Source: Proteocatella sp041738345 (GTDB taxonomy: Bacteria; Bacillota; Clostridia; Peptostreptococcales; Filifactoraceae). Taken from it: a stretch of 64,000 nucleotides of DNA. The notes under the pieces were generated by a model. That model worked only from the letters and a program-made list of their open reading frames with translations, made no database searches and was not told where the DNA came from. Both the position numbers and the translations under genes were made by a program. The stretch lies in contig JBGSPX010000059.1 of NCBI GenBank assembly GCA_041738345.1, positions 62,001 through 126,000 of the forward strand, in the 5' to 3' direction. Shown here piece by piece: positions 34,299 through 41,847 of the stretch (the stretch's first letter is position 1; each line of letters opens with the position of its first letter).

Positions 34299-35169
34299 TC
34301 TCACTGCATTCAATTCCAATAATTTAACACTCTTATACCAATAAAAATAAGCTTCTGGATCAAACTTCATAATCGTTTTAAACTTTCTAAAATCAGGATG
34401 TTCAATAATATACTCTCTTAGATTTATTTTAGGATCAAACCTTTCATAATCAGTAACACCATATTTTATAAGCAAAGATAAATAGGCTGCTTTAGATGCA
34501 CTATTCACTGCACTTTCGACAATATAGTTCTTTGAAAATATATAATCCTTGATTCTATTTACTCCTAATTGTAATTGATTAAATATCTCTTTCTCAATAC
34601 TTCCTCTCTCACTTAGAATCTTTGAAGTTTCAAATATATCATCAAGCACATCTTCATAGGTTAATTCTTGATTTCTTCCTCTATAAGCTAATTCTTGCTC
34701 CGCCATTTGCTTAAAAGTTTTACCAACGATATCTACATTCCTCATCTCATCAAATAAATTTCCAACATCAAATAATTGCTTTATTATTTCCAACTCTTTG
34801 CTCTTTCCATATGGTATACCCGTGGTATTTGGTGCATAGGCTGTCAATTTATCGCCTAAAATACAATCCACACTTGGCATAAATACTTCTATTTCTGGCT
34901 CTACATATTCTATTAAGCTGCAGTCAATCCTCTTTTTTATAACCTCTTCATAGTGGCTTTTCTCAAATAAAATATCCAATAAAATGTAGCTCACTTCACC
35001 ATCAAGTAATGACTCATAAAAAATTTTATAATGAGCTTTTGGCACTTCATTATTTCCTTGCCTCACATTCTCTTCAAAATGAGTAAAAATCCCACTCCCC
35101 TCTACAACTTCCATTAAAATCTTTTCAATATCAATTTCATTCTTTTGTATAAGTTGTCTCTTGTATCAT
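34290..35169 (-). pseudogene. AbiEii/AbiGii-type nucleotidyltransferase toxin, N-terminally decayed
   Basis: The 274-residue open frame (to 35114) has the distal part of AbiEii toxins: VPKAHYKIFYESLLDG, SVDCILGDKLTAYAPNTTGI, YGKSKELEIIKQLFDVG. The catalytic start of the family (a GGT[ST]L motif and a Ser/Asp-x-Asp-x-Asp NTase motif) is absent. A proper ribosome site and start (AGGTGATTAAATG at 35169) open only MIQETTYTKE then TGA; the remaining frame, KNEIDIEKILMEVV, is shifted. I infer an internal deletion of about 60-80 codons. The C-terminus ends DR-TAG within the 14-bp repeat. The remnant is probably inactive. Confidence 0.7.
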
Positions 35170-35178
35170 TTAATCACC

Positions 35179-35928
35179 TCATATAAAAAGTTCATCATTA
35201 TCTATATCCGTTTCTTCTTTTAGAAAAGATATTAACTTATTTTTAACATGTCTCTTATTTGCGTATTGCTTCAATGTCGATTGGTTAATATTAAAAGACC
35301 TAAACATCTCCTGATAAATATTTTTAAGTTCTGCCCCTTGATAAGTAACAAATAAATCTTCATCTGCAAAGATATCTACCATAATTTTTTCAATAGTTGG
35401 TATGACTATTCCTTGTGTTTCCTTCAGCGGAGATGTAACGATAAGGTTCTTAACAATAATATTATTCTGACTAGAGATAATATAATTATCAACTTCATGC
35501 TTACTAGGATTTAAATAAACATCTCTACGAAGTTCTTGCAAGAAGGCAAATACTGCAGGTGCTGAATCCTTGTCTATTTCTAAGATAACATTACTAGAAA
35601 ATGCTTGATGAACCATAAAATTATTTAACCAAGAAGTCTCCCAAATGCACATATCGCTATAAGGATATTGTTTTTGGACTCTAGAAAACAACTGAGTTAG
35701 CTTTTTCCCTAAAGCAGGGTTAAAATCTTTTTTGGTCCAGGTTACATAGACTCCTCGCTTAATTGTATTGATAAGTCCTTGAGTTTTAAGAGCGTGAACC
35801 CTCCAACGAAATGTATTCTTGTTCAATTCCGGATCATATTGCGTATAAAAGTAGTAAAGCTCATCACTTGTAAAAGGTCTGTCTCCAAAAAAAATCTTAA
35901 TTTCATCAACTTTTAACTTATCATTCAT
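35179..35928 (-). CDS. AbiEi-like antitoxin / DUF6577 transcriptional regulator
   Basis: About 249 residues. The N-terminal winged-helix domain (about 1-75) contains RPFTSDELYYFYTQYDP and LKTQGLINTIKRGVY, as in AbiEi antitoxins that repress their own operon. The C-terminal domain has the family segment SDMCIWETSWLNNFMVHQ and IVIPTIEKIMVDIFAD. I choose ATG 35928 (MNDKLK) because GGAG lies 9 bases upstream; the longer frame from 35958 would run through operator sequence. The gene ends 9 bases before the toxin start. The toxin next to it is decayed, so this may be an orphan antitoxin. Confidence 0.8.
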   Translation of the reverse strand: MNDKLKVDEIKIFFGDRPFTSDELYYFYTQYDPELNKNTFRWRVHALKTQGLINTIKRGVYVTWTKKDFNPALGKKLTQLFSRVQKQYPYSDMCIWETSWLNNFMVHQAFSSNVILEIDKDSAPAVFAFLQELRRDVYLNPSKHEVDNYIISSQNNIIVKNLIVTSPLKETQGIVIPTIEKIMVDIFADEDLFVTYQGAELKNIYQEMFRSFNINQSTLKQYANKRHVKNKLISFLKEETDIDNDELFI

Positions 35929-35955
35929 ATCAATCATCTCCATTTTACAAACCAA

Positions 35956-36092
35956 CAAATGGATCTATTTTCGTTTTAGCTCCGTTTGTTTGGTTATGAA
36001 ATCACCTGTTTTGTTATCAAATAAATGGAGCCATTTTCATTTTCGCTCCGTTTGTTTGATTTTATTATAACCTATACATTTGAATTTTGCAA
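35956..36092 (-). promoter_or_regulatory. Promoter with duplicated operator of the AbiE cassette
   Basis: On the minus strand, TTGCAA (36087-36092), a 17-base spacer and TATAAT (36064-36069) form a promoter. Two similar 39-base copies follow at 36023-36061 and 35957-35995; each contains AAACAAACGGAGC and a GGAGC-N13-G(C/A)TCC inverted repeat, perfect in the first copy. Copy one covers the transcription start. This suits AbiEi-type autorepression. Confidence 0.7.
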
Positions 36093-36105
36093 TATACTAC
36101 CTATC
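36092..36105 (-). repeat. 14-bp direct repeat, proximal copy
   Basis: The minus strand reads GATAGGTAGTATAT. It contains the end and TAG of the ABC ATPase gene and the first base pairs of the cassette promoter. It is identical to 34285-34298. Confidence 0.85.
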
Positions 36106-37053
36106 ACCTCTCAGCCCTACAAACACCTTGTCCCCTACAGCTCTCATGCTACTTCCATCATTAAGACAAAGCGCCTTTATACTCTGAGCACCAACCCTTA
36201 CCACATACTCAATAGTGCTTCCATTAAACGCTGCCTTTACTATACTTCCCTGAAGATTTTTTCCCGATATATCCTCATCCGAAAGCAGTACCATCTCAGG
36301 TCTTAAATTTCCGATCCCATCCATAAACCCATGAGTCGATATATTTGATTCCCCTACAAAATTAGCTACAAACTCATTTCTCGGACTGTTGTATACCTCA
36401 AACGGCGTGCCTATTTGAATGCACTGCCCCTCATTCATAACCGCAATCCTATCCGAAATCGAAAGCGCTTCTCGCTGATCGTGAGTTATAAAAATTGTAG
36501 TAATTCCAAGTTTTTGCTGAAGCTCTCTGATTTCATCCCTCATCCTATCCCTGAGCGCCGCATCCAGATTTGACATCGGCTCATCCAGAAGTAACAGCTC
36601 AGGTTCTACCGCAAGCGCCCTAGCCACCGCTACCCGCTGCTGCTGACCTCCCGAAAGCTCAGAAATCTTTCTTTGGCGATACCTATCCATCCCGACTAAA
36701 GCTAAATACTTGTCTACCTTTTCATCTATAACCTTCTTTTCAAGCTTTTTAACCAAAAGTCCATATCTCACATTTTCCACCACAGTCATATGAGGAAAAA
36801 GTGCATAATTTTGAAACACCATCCCTATATTTCGCTTTTCAGGAGGAAGAGCCGTTATATCACGCTCTCCAATAAAAATACGCCCCTCACTTGGCGCTAT
36901 AAATCCCGAAATAATCCTAAGTATTGTAGTTTTTCCACAACCCGAAGGCCCAAGTAGCGTAAACAGTTCCCCCTTATCCACAGTTAAGTTAATATTATCC
37001 AATACCTTGTTATCACCAAAGCTATGACTTAGATTTTCTAAAGCGACCCTCAT
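36097..37053 (-). CDS. Iron-type ABC transporter ATP-binding protein
   Basis: About 318 residues: Walker A GPSGCGKTT, Q loop FQNYALFPHMTV, signature LSGGQQQR, Walker B LLLLDEPMSNLD, H-loop FITHDQ and a TOBE-like C-terminal domain (about 235-318, with GNLRPEMVLLSD). It matches FbpC/PotA-type importers. I place the start at ATG 37053 (MRVALENLSH) after AAAGGAGCAAT; the longer frame lacks a site. Its natural partner permease starts 1.8 kb further because of the AbiE cassette. Confidence 0.9.
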   Translation of the reverse strand: MRVALENLSHSFGDNKVLDNINLTVDKGELFTLLGPSGCGKTTILRIISGFIAPSEGRIFIGERDITALPPEKRNIGMVFQNYALFPHMTVVENVRYGLLVKKLEKKVIDEKVDKYLALVGMDRYRQRKISELSGGQQQRVAVARALAVEPELLLLDEPMSNLDAALRDRMRDEIRELQQKLGITTIFITHDQREALSISDRIAVMNEGQCIQIGTPFEVYNSPRNEFVANFVGESNISTHGFMDGIGNLRPEMVLLSDEDISGKNLQGSIVKAAFNGSTIEYVVRVGAQSIKALCLNDGSSMRAVGDKVFVGLRGDR

Positions 37054-37073
37054 ATTGCTCCTTTCACAAAAAA

Positions 37074-37114
37074 AGCTGCACCGTACTATAATAGTACCAG
37101 CACAGCTGATTTTT
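37074..37114 (-). terminator. Intercistronic hairpin between binding protein and ATPase genes
   Basis: GTACTAT-A-ATAGTAC is a perfect inverted repeat, with outer AGCTG/CAGCT and a T run. It probably lowers ATPase and permease transcription relative to the binding protein. Confidence 0.55.
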
Positions 37115-37143
37115 CGCCACATTTAAATACTTATTTTAGTAGC

Positions 37144-38196
37144 TTATTCCTTTATATCTTTACTTGCATCTTTGATTTCATCATTCCATTTTTGAAGCCA
37201 CTCGCTTTGTTTTTCAGAAATTACGCCCCAGTCAATATCCATAGCCTTGTACTCAGTGCTCATCCACTCAGGACAGCTTTCAAGCGCTGAAGTAAGCGTT
37301 GGAATTCTGTTAAACTCATTCGCTATCTTAGACTGCATCTCTGCACTTCCTGCAAACTCAACAAAAGCCTTAGCCGCATTTGGATGAGGTGCATTTTTTA
37401 TAGCCGCCACACCATCAGTTATAACCACACTACCACTTGTAGCATCTATAATTTCAAGAGGCATCTTGTTGTTTTCGATATTATCTATAATATCACTTTG
37501 AACCGCAAAACTTATAGCCGCTTCCTTTTTACCAACCGCTTGGAAAAGCATAGAGCCACTGTTGTAGTAGTTTTTCATATTCGCATCAAGCTTAGAAAGG
37601 AAATCCCAGCCCTCATCTAACGTTCCCGCTTTGTCATACTGATAAAGAATACTCATCATAGTCGCACGGATAGAAGAAGATACCGAGTCTCTAGAAACAA
37701 TAAGGTTTTTGTATTCAGGTTTAGCAAGGTCTGCCCAATCCTTAGGCGCTTGCTCCGCAGAAAGCATTTCCTTGTTATAGAACATCATAACAGGAGTCTT
37801 TATAGTACCATACCAACTACCATCTTGAGATTTGAACATATCATCCATTTCCCCTGCCCAAGAAGGTGTAGTAGGCTCAAATACACCTTCTTTAGACATC
37901 TCGATGAATAACGAAGAAGCTCCACCATACATTATATCCGCCTGCGGATTTTCCTTTTCCGCTCTTACACGATCAGCTAGCTCCCCTTTAAGATTTATAA
38001 ACTCGACAGGTACACCAGTCTTTTCAGTAAACGCATCCGCTACAAACTCCAGCATATCTTCCCCATGAGTCGAATAAATCACAAGCTTGTCCTCAAGCTT
38101 AGCAGGTTCTTCTGCTACCTCAGTCTTTGCCCCACAACCTACAAGCGAAGTTGCCATAAGCAAACTCACCATCATTCCCGCTAAAAATTTTTTCAT
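37144..38196 (-). CDS. ABC transporter substrate-binding lipoprotein (iron/phosphonate type)
   Basis: About 350 residues with a lipoprotein signal (SLVGCGAK, Cys21) and a type II periplasmic-binding fold: KLVIYSTHGEDMLEF, ADIMYGGASSLFIEMSKEG, PVMMFYNKEM and NAPHPNAAKAFVEFAGS. This resembles FbpA/FutA and phosphonate binders. Start ATG 38196 follows AGGAAGATTTTAAG; the longer frame to 38238 has no site. It is the first gene of the importer operon. The iron-binding tyrosine pair of FbpA is not obvious, so the ligand is uncertain. Confidence 0.87.
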   Translation of the reverse strand: MKKFLAGMMVSLLMATSLVGCGAKTEVAEEPAKLEDKLVIYSTHGEDMLEFVADAFTEKTGVPVEFINLKGELADRVRAEKENPQADIMYGGASSLFIEMSKEGVFEPTTPSWAGEMDDMFKSQDGSWYGTIKTPVMMFYNKEMLSAEQAPKDWADLAKPEYKNLIVSRDSVSSSIRATMMSILYQYDKAGTLDEGWDFLSKLDANMKNYYNSGSMLFQAVGKKEAAISFAVQSDIIDNIENNKMPLEIIDATSGSVVITDGVAAIKNAPHPNAAKAFVEFAGSAEMQSKIANEFNRIPTLTSALESCPEWMSTEYKAMDIDWGVISEKQSEWLQKWNDEIKDASKDIKE

Positions 38197-38350
38197 CTTA
38201 AAATCTTCCTTTCTATGTATATCCATATTCATATTCATACTAATTTAATAATATCAACAAAAGAGCGATTGTTCAAATAGATAGAATTAATACATTATAT
38301 AGAGTTTGTCTATGCAAAAAAAGATAATGAGCATAATTCTTTTACGAACA

Positions 38351-38384
38351 AAAAAACCTTGAGAAAAAATCCCAAGGTTTTTGC
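38351..38384 (-). terminator. Intrinsic terminator after the 38402 gene
   Basis: On the minus strand AAAAACCTTGG and CTCAAGGTTTTTTT pair around a short T-rich loop and end in a T run. Confidence 0.8.
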
Positions 38385-38401
38385 TATTATAACTCATTGA
38401 T

Positions 38402-39412
38402 TTACGATGGATCTATAACATATTCCATATTAATATATACATATTTTCCAGGATCTCCATACTTAGATTGAATTAAGTTTATTTCTGACTCACTAAGTTT
38501 TTTAGTTGGATCTAAATCTGGATTTGTCACCAAATCATACCACATTCCATTTCCTACATGAAGATATATATGATATTGAGGAGCATCTTTTGTTCCTGTA
38601 TTTTTAACACTTTGAGCTGCATGAATATAATTATTCAAATTATATATCGCCTCATCAACATTAGTCAAAGTAAAAGCATAATCTCCTACTAACAGTACAT
38701 TTGCCTCTGAAATATCTATTATATAGTTTGATTCTATATAACTTACTACTACAGTTGTATTTTCAGAAGGCATATTAAACGTATACTGATTATTCACAAG
38801 TTCTGCCTTTTTATCTACCCCTCCAACAGTAAAGATATTTACCATCTGCCCTACAGGCGGTGCTACAGTTACTGTTACAGAAGTCCCAGCTGCTATACTT
38901 CCTGCTGCTGGAGTTGTAGTTAAACCCGTTCCATTTAAAGTAAGTGTATATGATGCAGGTGGTGCCGCTGTAACTACTTGAGTAATATCAAAAGTAATAC
39001 CTGTCACATCTTCATCAGATACTATTCTTACAGTTGCCACATAAGTTCCTTCAGTTAAGCCTACTTTTGGTTTTATCGTAAATGTAGCAGGAGTGGTATT
39101 AGTTATTTCCCCCATAGATGCTGTAGTTGTTCCTGCATTAAATTCAAAACTACTTGCATTTGTTCCTTCTAAAGTTGCTGTCACATTAGCCTGAGAAGGC
39201 GTAGTTGTACTTATCTCAACACTAAGTGCTGTTATATCACCAGCCATATATCCCTCTTGTAGTTGTGCAAAAGTATGTGTATTTCCTGCCACATCATGTG
39301 CGAGATCAGTTGAAGCTGCCCAAGCTCCCATCGGCATTATCATACTAAACACCATAGTCAATATTACTAACAGTGATATAAATTTAGAACGTCCACTATC
39401 TTTACGTATCAT
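38402..39412 (-). CDS. Secreted repeat-domain protein of unknown function
   Basis: A 336-residue protein with a signal peptide (about 1-32, ending GAWA). It has beta-rich domains of bacterial surface type: ASMGEITNTTPATFTIKP (about 90-150), a TTPAAGSIAAGTSVTVTVAP segment (about 155-225) and a unique C-terminal domain (about 228-336, LNNYIHAAQSVKNTG, NGMWYDLVTNPD). No SLH or sortase motif is seen, so anchoring is unclear. AGGAGGAATGTTAG precedes the start. It lies 42 bases downstream of another secreted protein gene. I do not recognise the family. Confidence 0.7.
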   Translation of the reverse strand: MIRKDSGRSKFISLLVILTMVFSMIMPMGAWAASTDLAHDVAGNTHTFAQLQEGYMAGDITALSVEISTTTPSQANVTATLEGTNASSFEFNAGTTTASMGEITNTTPATFTIKPKVGLTEGTYVATVRIVSDEDVTGITFDITQVVTAAPPASYTLTLNGTGLTTTPAAGSIAAGTSVTVTVAPPVGQMVNIFTVGGVDKKAELVNNQYTFNMPSENTTVVVSYIESNYIIDISEANVLLVGDYAFTLTNVDEAIYNLNNYIHAAQSVKNTGTKDAPQYHIYLHVGNGMWYDLVTNPDLDPTKKLSESEINLIQSKYGDPGKYVYINMEYVIDPS

Positions 39413-39454
39413 CTAACATTCCTCCTATTTCTTAATATTAAAAATTTACTCCTA

Positions 39455-40882
39455 CTAAAAACTAAGTGTACTTCCTGAATATATAGTTCCACCTACATTT
39501 ACTTTTAATCTAGTTATATCGTTAAGCACTGCAGTAGCAACTACTACAGTTCCATTTGTTGTAGAAGTAAGTGTTACATCATCAAATAAAAGTGTATAGC
39601 TACTTTGATAACTTCCGTTAACTTTTACCTTAACTGCTGAAGTTGGCATTCCTTGCTGTTCCATTTTTTCTATCATAGCTGTTTTAGTAGTACTTCCACC
39701 ACTGCTACCGCCACCACTTTCTGTACTTCCACCACCCGTAGTTGTAGTCGGAGGTTTTACACCAGTTGCAGTTTCTATCTTAGTTGGCGGAGTTGTAAAA
39801 CTTACACCGCTTGCATTTATTGTTGCTGTTGTGATTGTACCAGTTCCAGTTACTGCTACGGCTACATTTGCAGTAAATGTAGATACAGTAGTTCCCTGAC
39901 CCAATTCAATCTTAGCACCTTCAGTATTTACAGTCATACTTCCTATAGTAGTAGCTCCTTGAGTAGTTATGCTTACATTAGCCGCATTAACTTCTACAGA
40001 TTTAAATGCCCCTTCAAGAATTACCTTTTCACCTGGTTCTCCTGTAGCAATTACTACAGATACCCCCTGTGCATTTACAACACTTATACGAGTTCCACCA
40101 TCTGGAGTATTTTCAATAACTATATTTCCATTATATTGTCCACCTATTATACGTATACTGTTTTTACCACCACCACGTACATAAGTTTTGCCTTCTACTG
40201 TAATATTCCTAAGCGTTACATCTCCAGTTCCTACACTTTCAGCAATAATAAGGTCTCCCTTAATAACTAAATTCTGTAAAGTAGTATTTGGAGCCTTAAC
40301 TACTACTGTTCCATTAATAATTTCACTACCTGTTTCAGGACCATAAGTCCCTGATTTATCATAAGTAGTCATCTTGTAGAAAGATACCTGTTTAGAAGCA
40401 TTATCCCAGCTATATTCTACGTTTAGCGCTTTTGCTACCCAAGATATAGGAAGCATAGTTCTTCCACCTTTTCCCACTGACTGAATACGAGCAGGTACAT
40501 CAATTGCTATTCTTTGACCATTAACTTCCATATATGTCTTGCCTATCCAAAGATAAGTCTTTATTCCGTCCTTTTCAACCTCAACCTTTTTCTCTGCTGG
40601 ATACCACATAGCTGATTCACTGCCTAGTGCAGGGGCTACAAAAGCTACTGGTACCATTACCCTTCCAGATTCCAAATAAGGGGCTACATCTGCTTGATTC
40701 GATACGCCATCCACAGTATATCCCATTTCCCCCACAGTCATAGTTACAATACCAGAAGTAGGTTTGACATCCGTTTTTTTGTCACTTTCCTCAGCAAAAA
40801 CACCTGCTGGTAAGAGCATAGCTACCATCATAAATGTCGTAAAGATAGCCAAATACTTGTTTTTTCTTTTAGCTGAATACAT
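39455..40882 (-). CDS. Stalk-domain secreted protein with beta-helix-like repeats
   Basis: A 475-residue protein. Signal peptide about 1-30 (ending GVFA); a copper-amine-oxidase N-terminal ('stalk') domain (about 45-170: VMVPVAFVAPALG, TMLPISWVAKALNVEYSWDN); then a repetitive segment (about 185-370: IINGTVVVKAPNTTLQNLVI, GDVTLRNITVEGKTYVRGGG) that looks like right-handed beta-helix rungs; a Gly/Ser/Thr linker (TTTTGGGSTESGGGSSGGS) and a small C-terminal domain. It is probably a wall-associated adhesin or structural protein. The start follows AAAGGAGGTAACTAATTAA. Confidence 0.75.
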   Translation of the reverse strand: MYSAKRKNKYLAIFTTFMMVAMLLPAGVFAEESDKKTDVKPTSGIVTMTVGEMGYTVDGVSNQADVAPYLESGRVMVPVAFVAPALGSESAMWYPAEKKVEVEKDGIKTYLWIGKTYMEVNGQRIAIDVPARIQSVGKGGRTMLPISWVAKALNVEYSWDNASKQVSFYKMTTYDKSGTYGPETGSEIINGTVVVKAPNTTLQNLVIKGDLIIAESVGTGDVTLRNITVEGKTYVRGGGKNSIRIIGGQYNGNIVIENTPDGGTRISVVNAQGVSVVIATGEPGEKVILEGAFKSVEVNAANVSITTQGATTIGSMTVNTEGAKIELGQGTTVSTFTANVAVAVTGTGTITTATINASGVSFTTPPTKIETATGVKPPTTTTGGGSTESGGGSSGGSTTKTAMIEKMEQQGMPTSAVKVKVNGSYQSSYTLLFDDVTLTSTTNGTVVVATAVLNDITRLKVNVGGTIYSGSTLSF

Positions 40883-40936
40883 TTAATTAGTTACCTCCTT
40901 TTTGTTATATTATTATCAGATATAGATAATATTTAC

Positions 40937-40962
40937 GAAACATTTACTCCGATAAATGTTCC
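40937..40962. promoter_or_regulatory. Inverted repeat upstream of the stalk/beta-helix gene
   Basis: AACATTTA-CTCCGA-TAAATGTT is a perfect 8-bp inverted repeat 57-78 bases upstream of the start at 40882. It is placed like an operator, with no T run. Confidence 0.4.
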
Positions 40963-41044
40963 ACATAACCTATTCCTACCCATAGTTTTTTATATAAAAA
41001 CATAAAATGTCCCACCAAAAACTAAAAGTGACAAAAAAATTACA

Positions 41045-41071
41045 AAAAAAAGAGCCTACGCAGCTCTTTCA
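41045..41071 (-). terminator. Intrinsic terminator at the end of the sigma-factor-like gene
   Basis: On the minus strand AAAGAGC and GCTCTTT pair around TGCGTAG, followed by a T run. The loop contains the TAG that ends the restored (frame-shifted) reading frame. Confidence 0.75.
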
Positions 41072-41717
41072 TTATATGTAAACTTTTTAGGCTTTTTAGA
41101 AAACGCATCCAATTCATGGTCTTCATTTTCGTCATTATCTCTAGATCCTTCAGGATTTTCGGATTTTTTGAGTTTTCTAAGTTTTTCTATGGCTTTTTTT
41201 TTAGCTCTTTAGCATAATCATAATTTATGTCTAAATGTTTGGCTACGTCTTTAAGCGTTTCCCTCATTAATATATTGTGCTCCACTATATATCGCTCTTT
41301 ATAGTTTAGATAACCTAACATAATTTTTACTTCTACCTTATTATATCCTAACTCATCATAAGTAAGAGATTCCATTAAGTAGCTTCCTTCTGTACTTAAA
41401 AGGCATTCCCTCTCATCCCTTTTAACCTGCGCCCTTTTTAAATCGAAATAAAAATATTTTAATTGTCTCTTTTGGTATCCTAAAAATTTAATATCTTTTA
41501 AGTTAAAATCAAATTTTTGAATACTCTCAATACAACAAACCCTTCCATTTTGAAGAAGGTCTTCATCTACAAATCCAAAATAATATTTGCAGGTACTGAC
41601 TATAAGAGGCTCTATTTTCTCCAGTAAAATTCCTAAGGCCTCAGAATCCCCATCATGATATTGTCTTAAAAGAGTTTCAATAAGCAAATAGTCTTCTTCA
41701 ATAAATTCACGTTCCAT
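41056..41717 (-). CDS. Sigma-70-family RNA polymerase sigma factor, frame broken near the 3' end
   Basis: The uninterrupted frame (41187-41717, 176 residues) has a sigma region 2-like segment (DEDLLQNGRVCCIESIQKF, LGYQKRQLKYFYFDLKRAQV) and the start of region 4 (RETLKDVAKHLDINYDYAKE). It ends abruptly at LKKKP-TAG after a run of nine A (41194-41202). One additional A gives LKKKAIEKLRKLKKSENP and a further 40 residues ending FTYNERAA-TAG at 41056, right in the terminator loop. Region 4 would then be complete. So this is a homopolymer frameshift, a sequencing error, or slippage control. RBS is GGGAGGGAAGGTA. It is perhaps related to small clostridial sigma factors such as TcdR/UviA (weak inference). 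Confidence 0.7.
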
Positions 41718-41782
41718 TACCTTCCCTCCCTATTTTAATAAATGTAAACATACCATTCCTAGGACTATAACTTCTCAAAATT

Positions 41783-41828
41783 ATGTCCTTATATAATAAT
41801 ATGTCAATTTATTTAAAAAAGTGGGGTA
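41783..41828 (-). promoter_or_regulatory. Putative promoter of the sigma-like gene with TACCCCACTTTTT motif
   Basis: TACCCCACTTTTT at 41816-41828 lies 17 bases before TATTAT (41793-41798). The same 13 bases occur at 55540-55552 upstream of the amidase gene, 18 bases before TATAAT. A TTGACA at 41802-41807 also exists, so a sigma-A promoter is an alternative. Confidence 0.5.
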
Positions 41829-41847
41829 AAAAATAAAATTATTTAAA

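Noticed and set aside
36025..36306. Plus-strand frame across the AbiE promoter
   Set aside because: It spans an operator and the end of the ATPase gene; composition and start are unconvincing.
39653..40270. 205-codon plus-strand frame rich in Ser, Thr, Tyr and Cys
   Set aside because: It is the antisense shadow of the stalk/beta-helix gene, with low-complexity composition and no ribosome site.
41187..41717. Sigma-like gene ending naturally at LKKKP
   Set aside because: The shifted frame continues the helix of region 4 and ends in the terminator loop, so the short stop is unlikely to be the original end. It remains possible.
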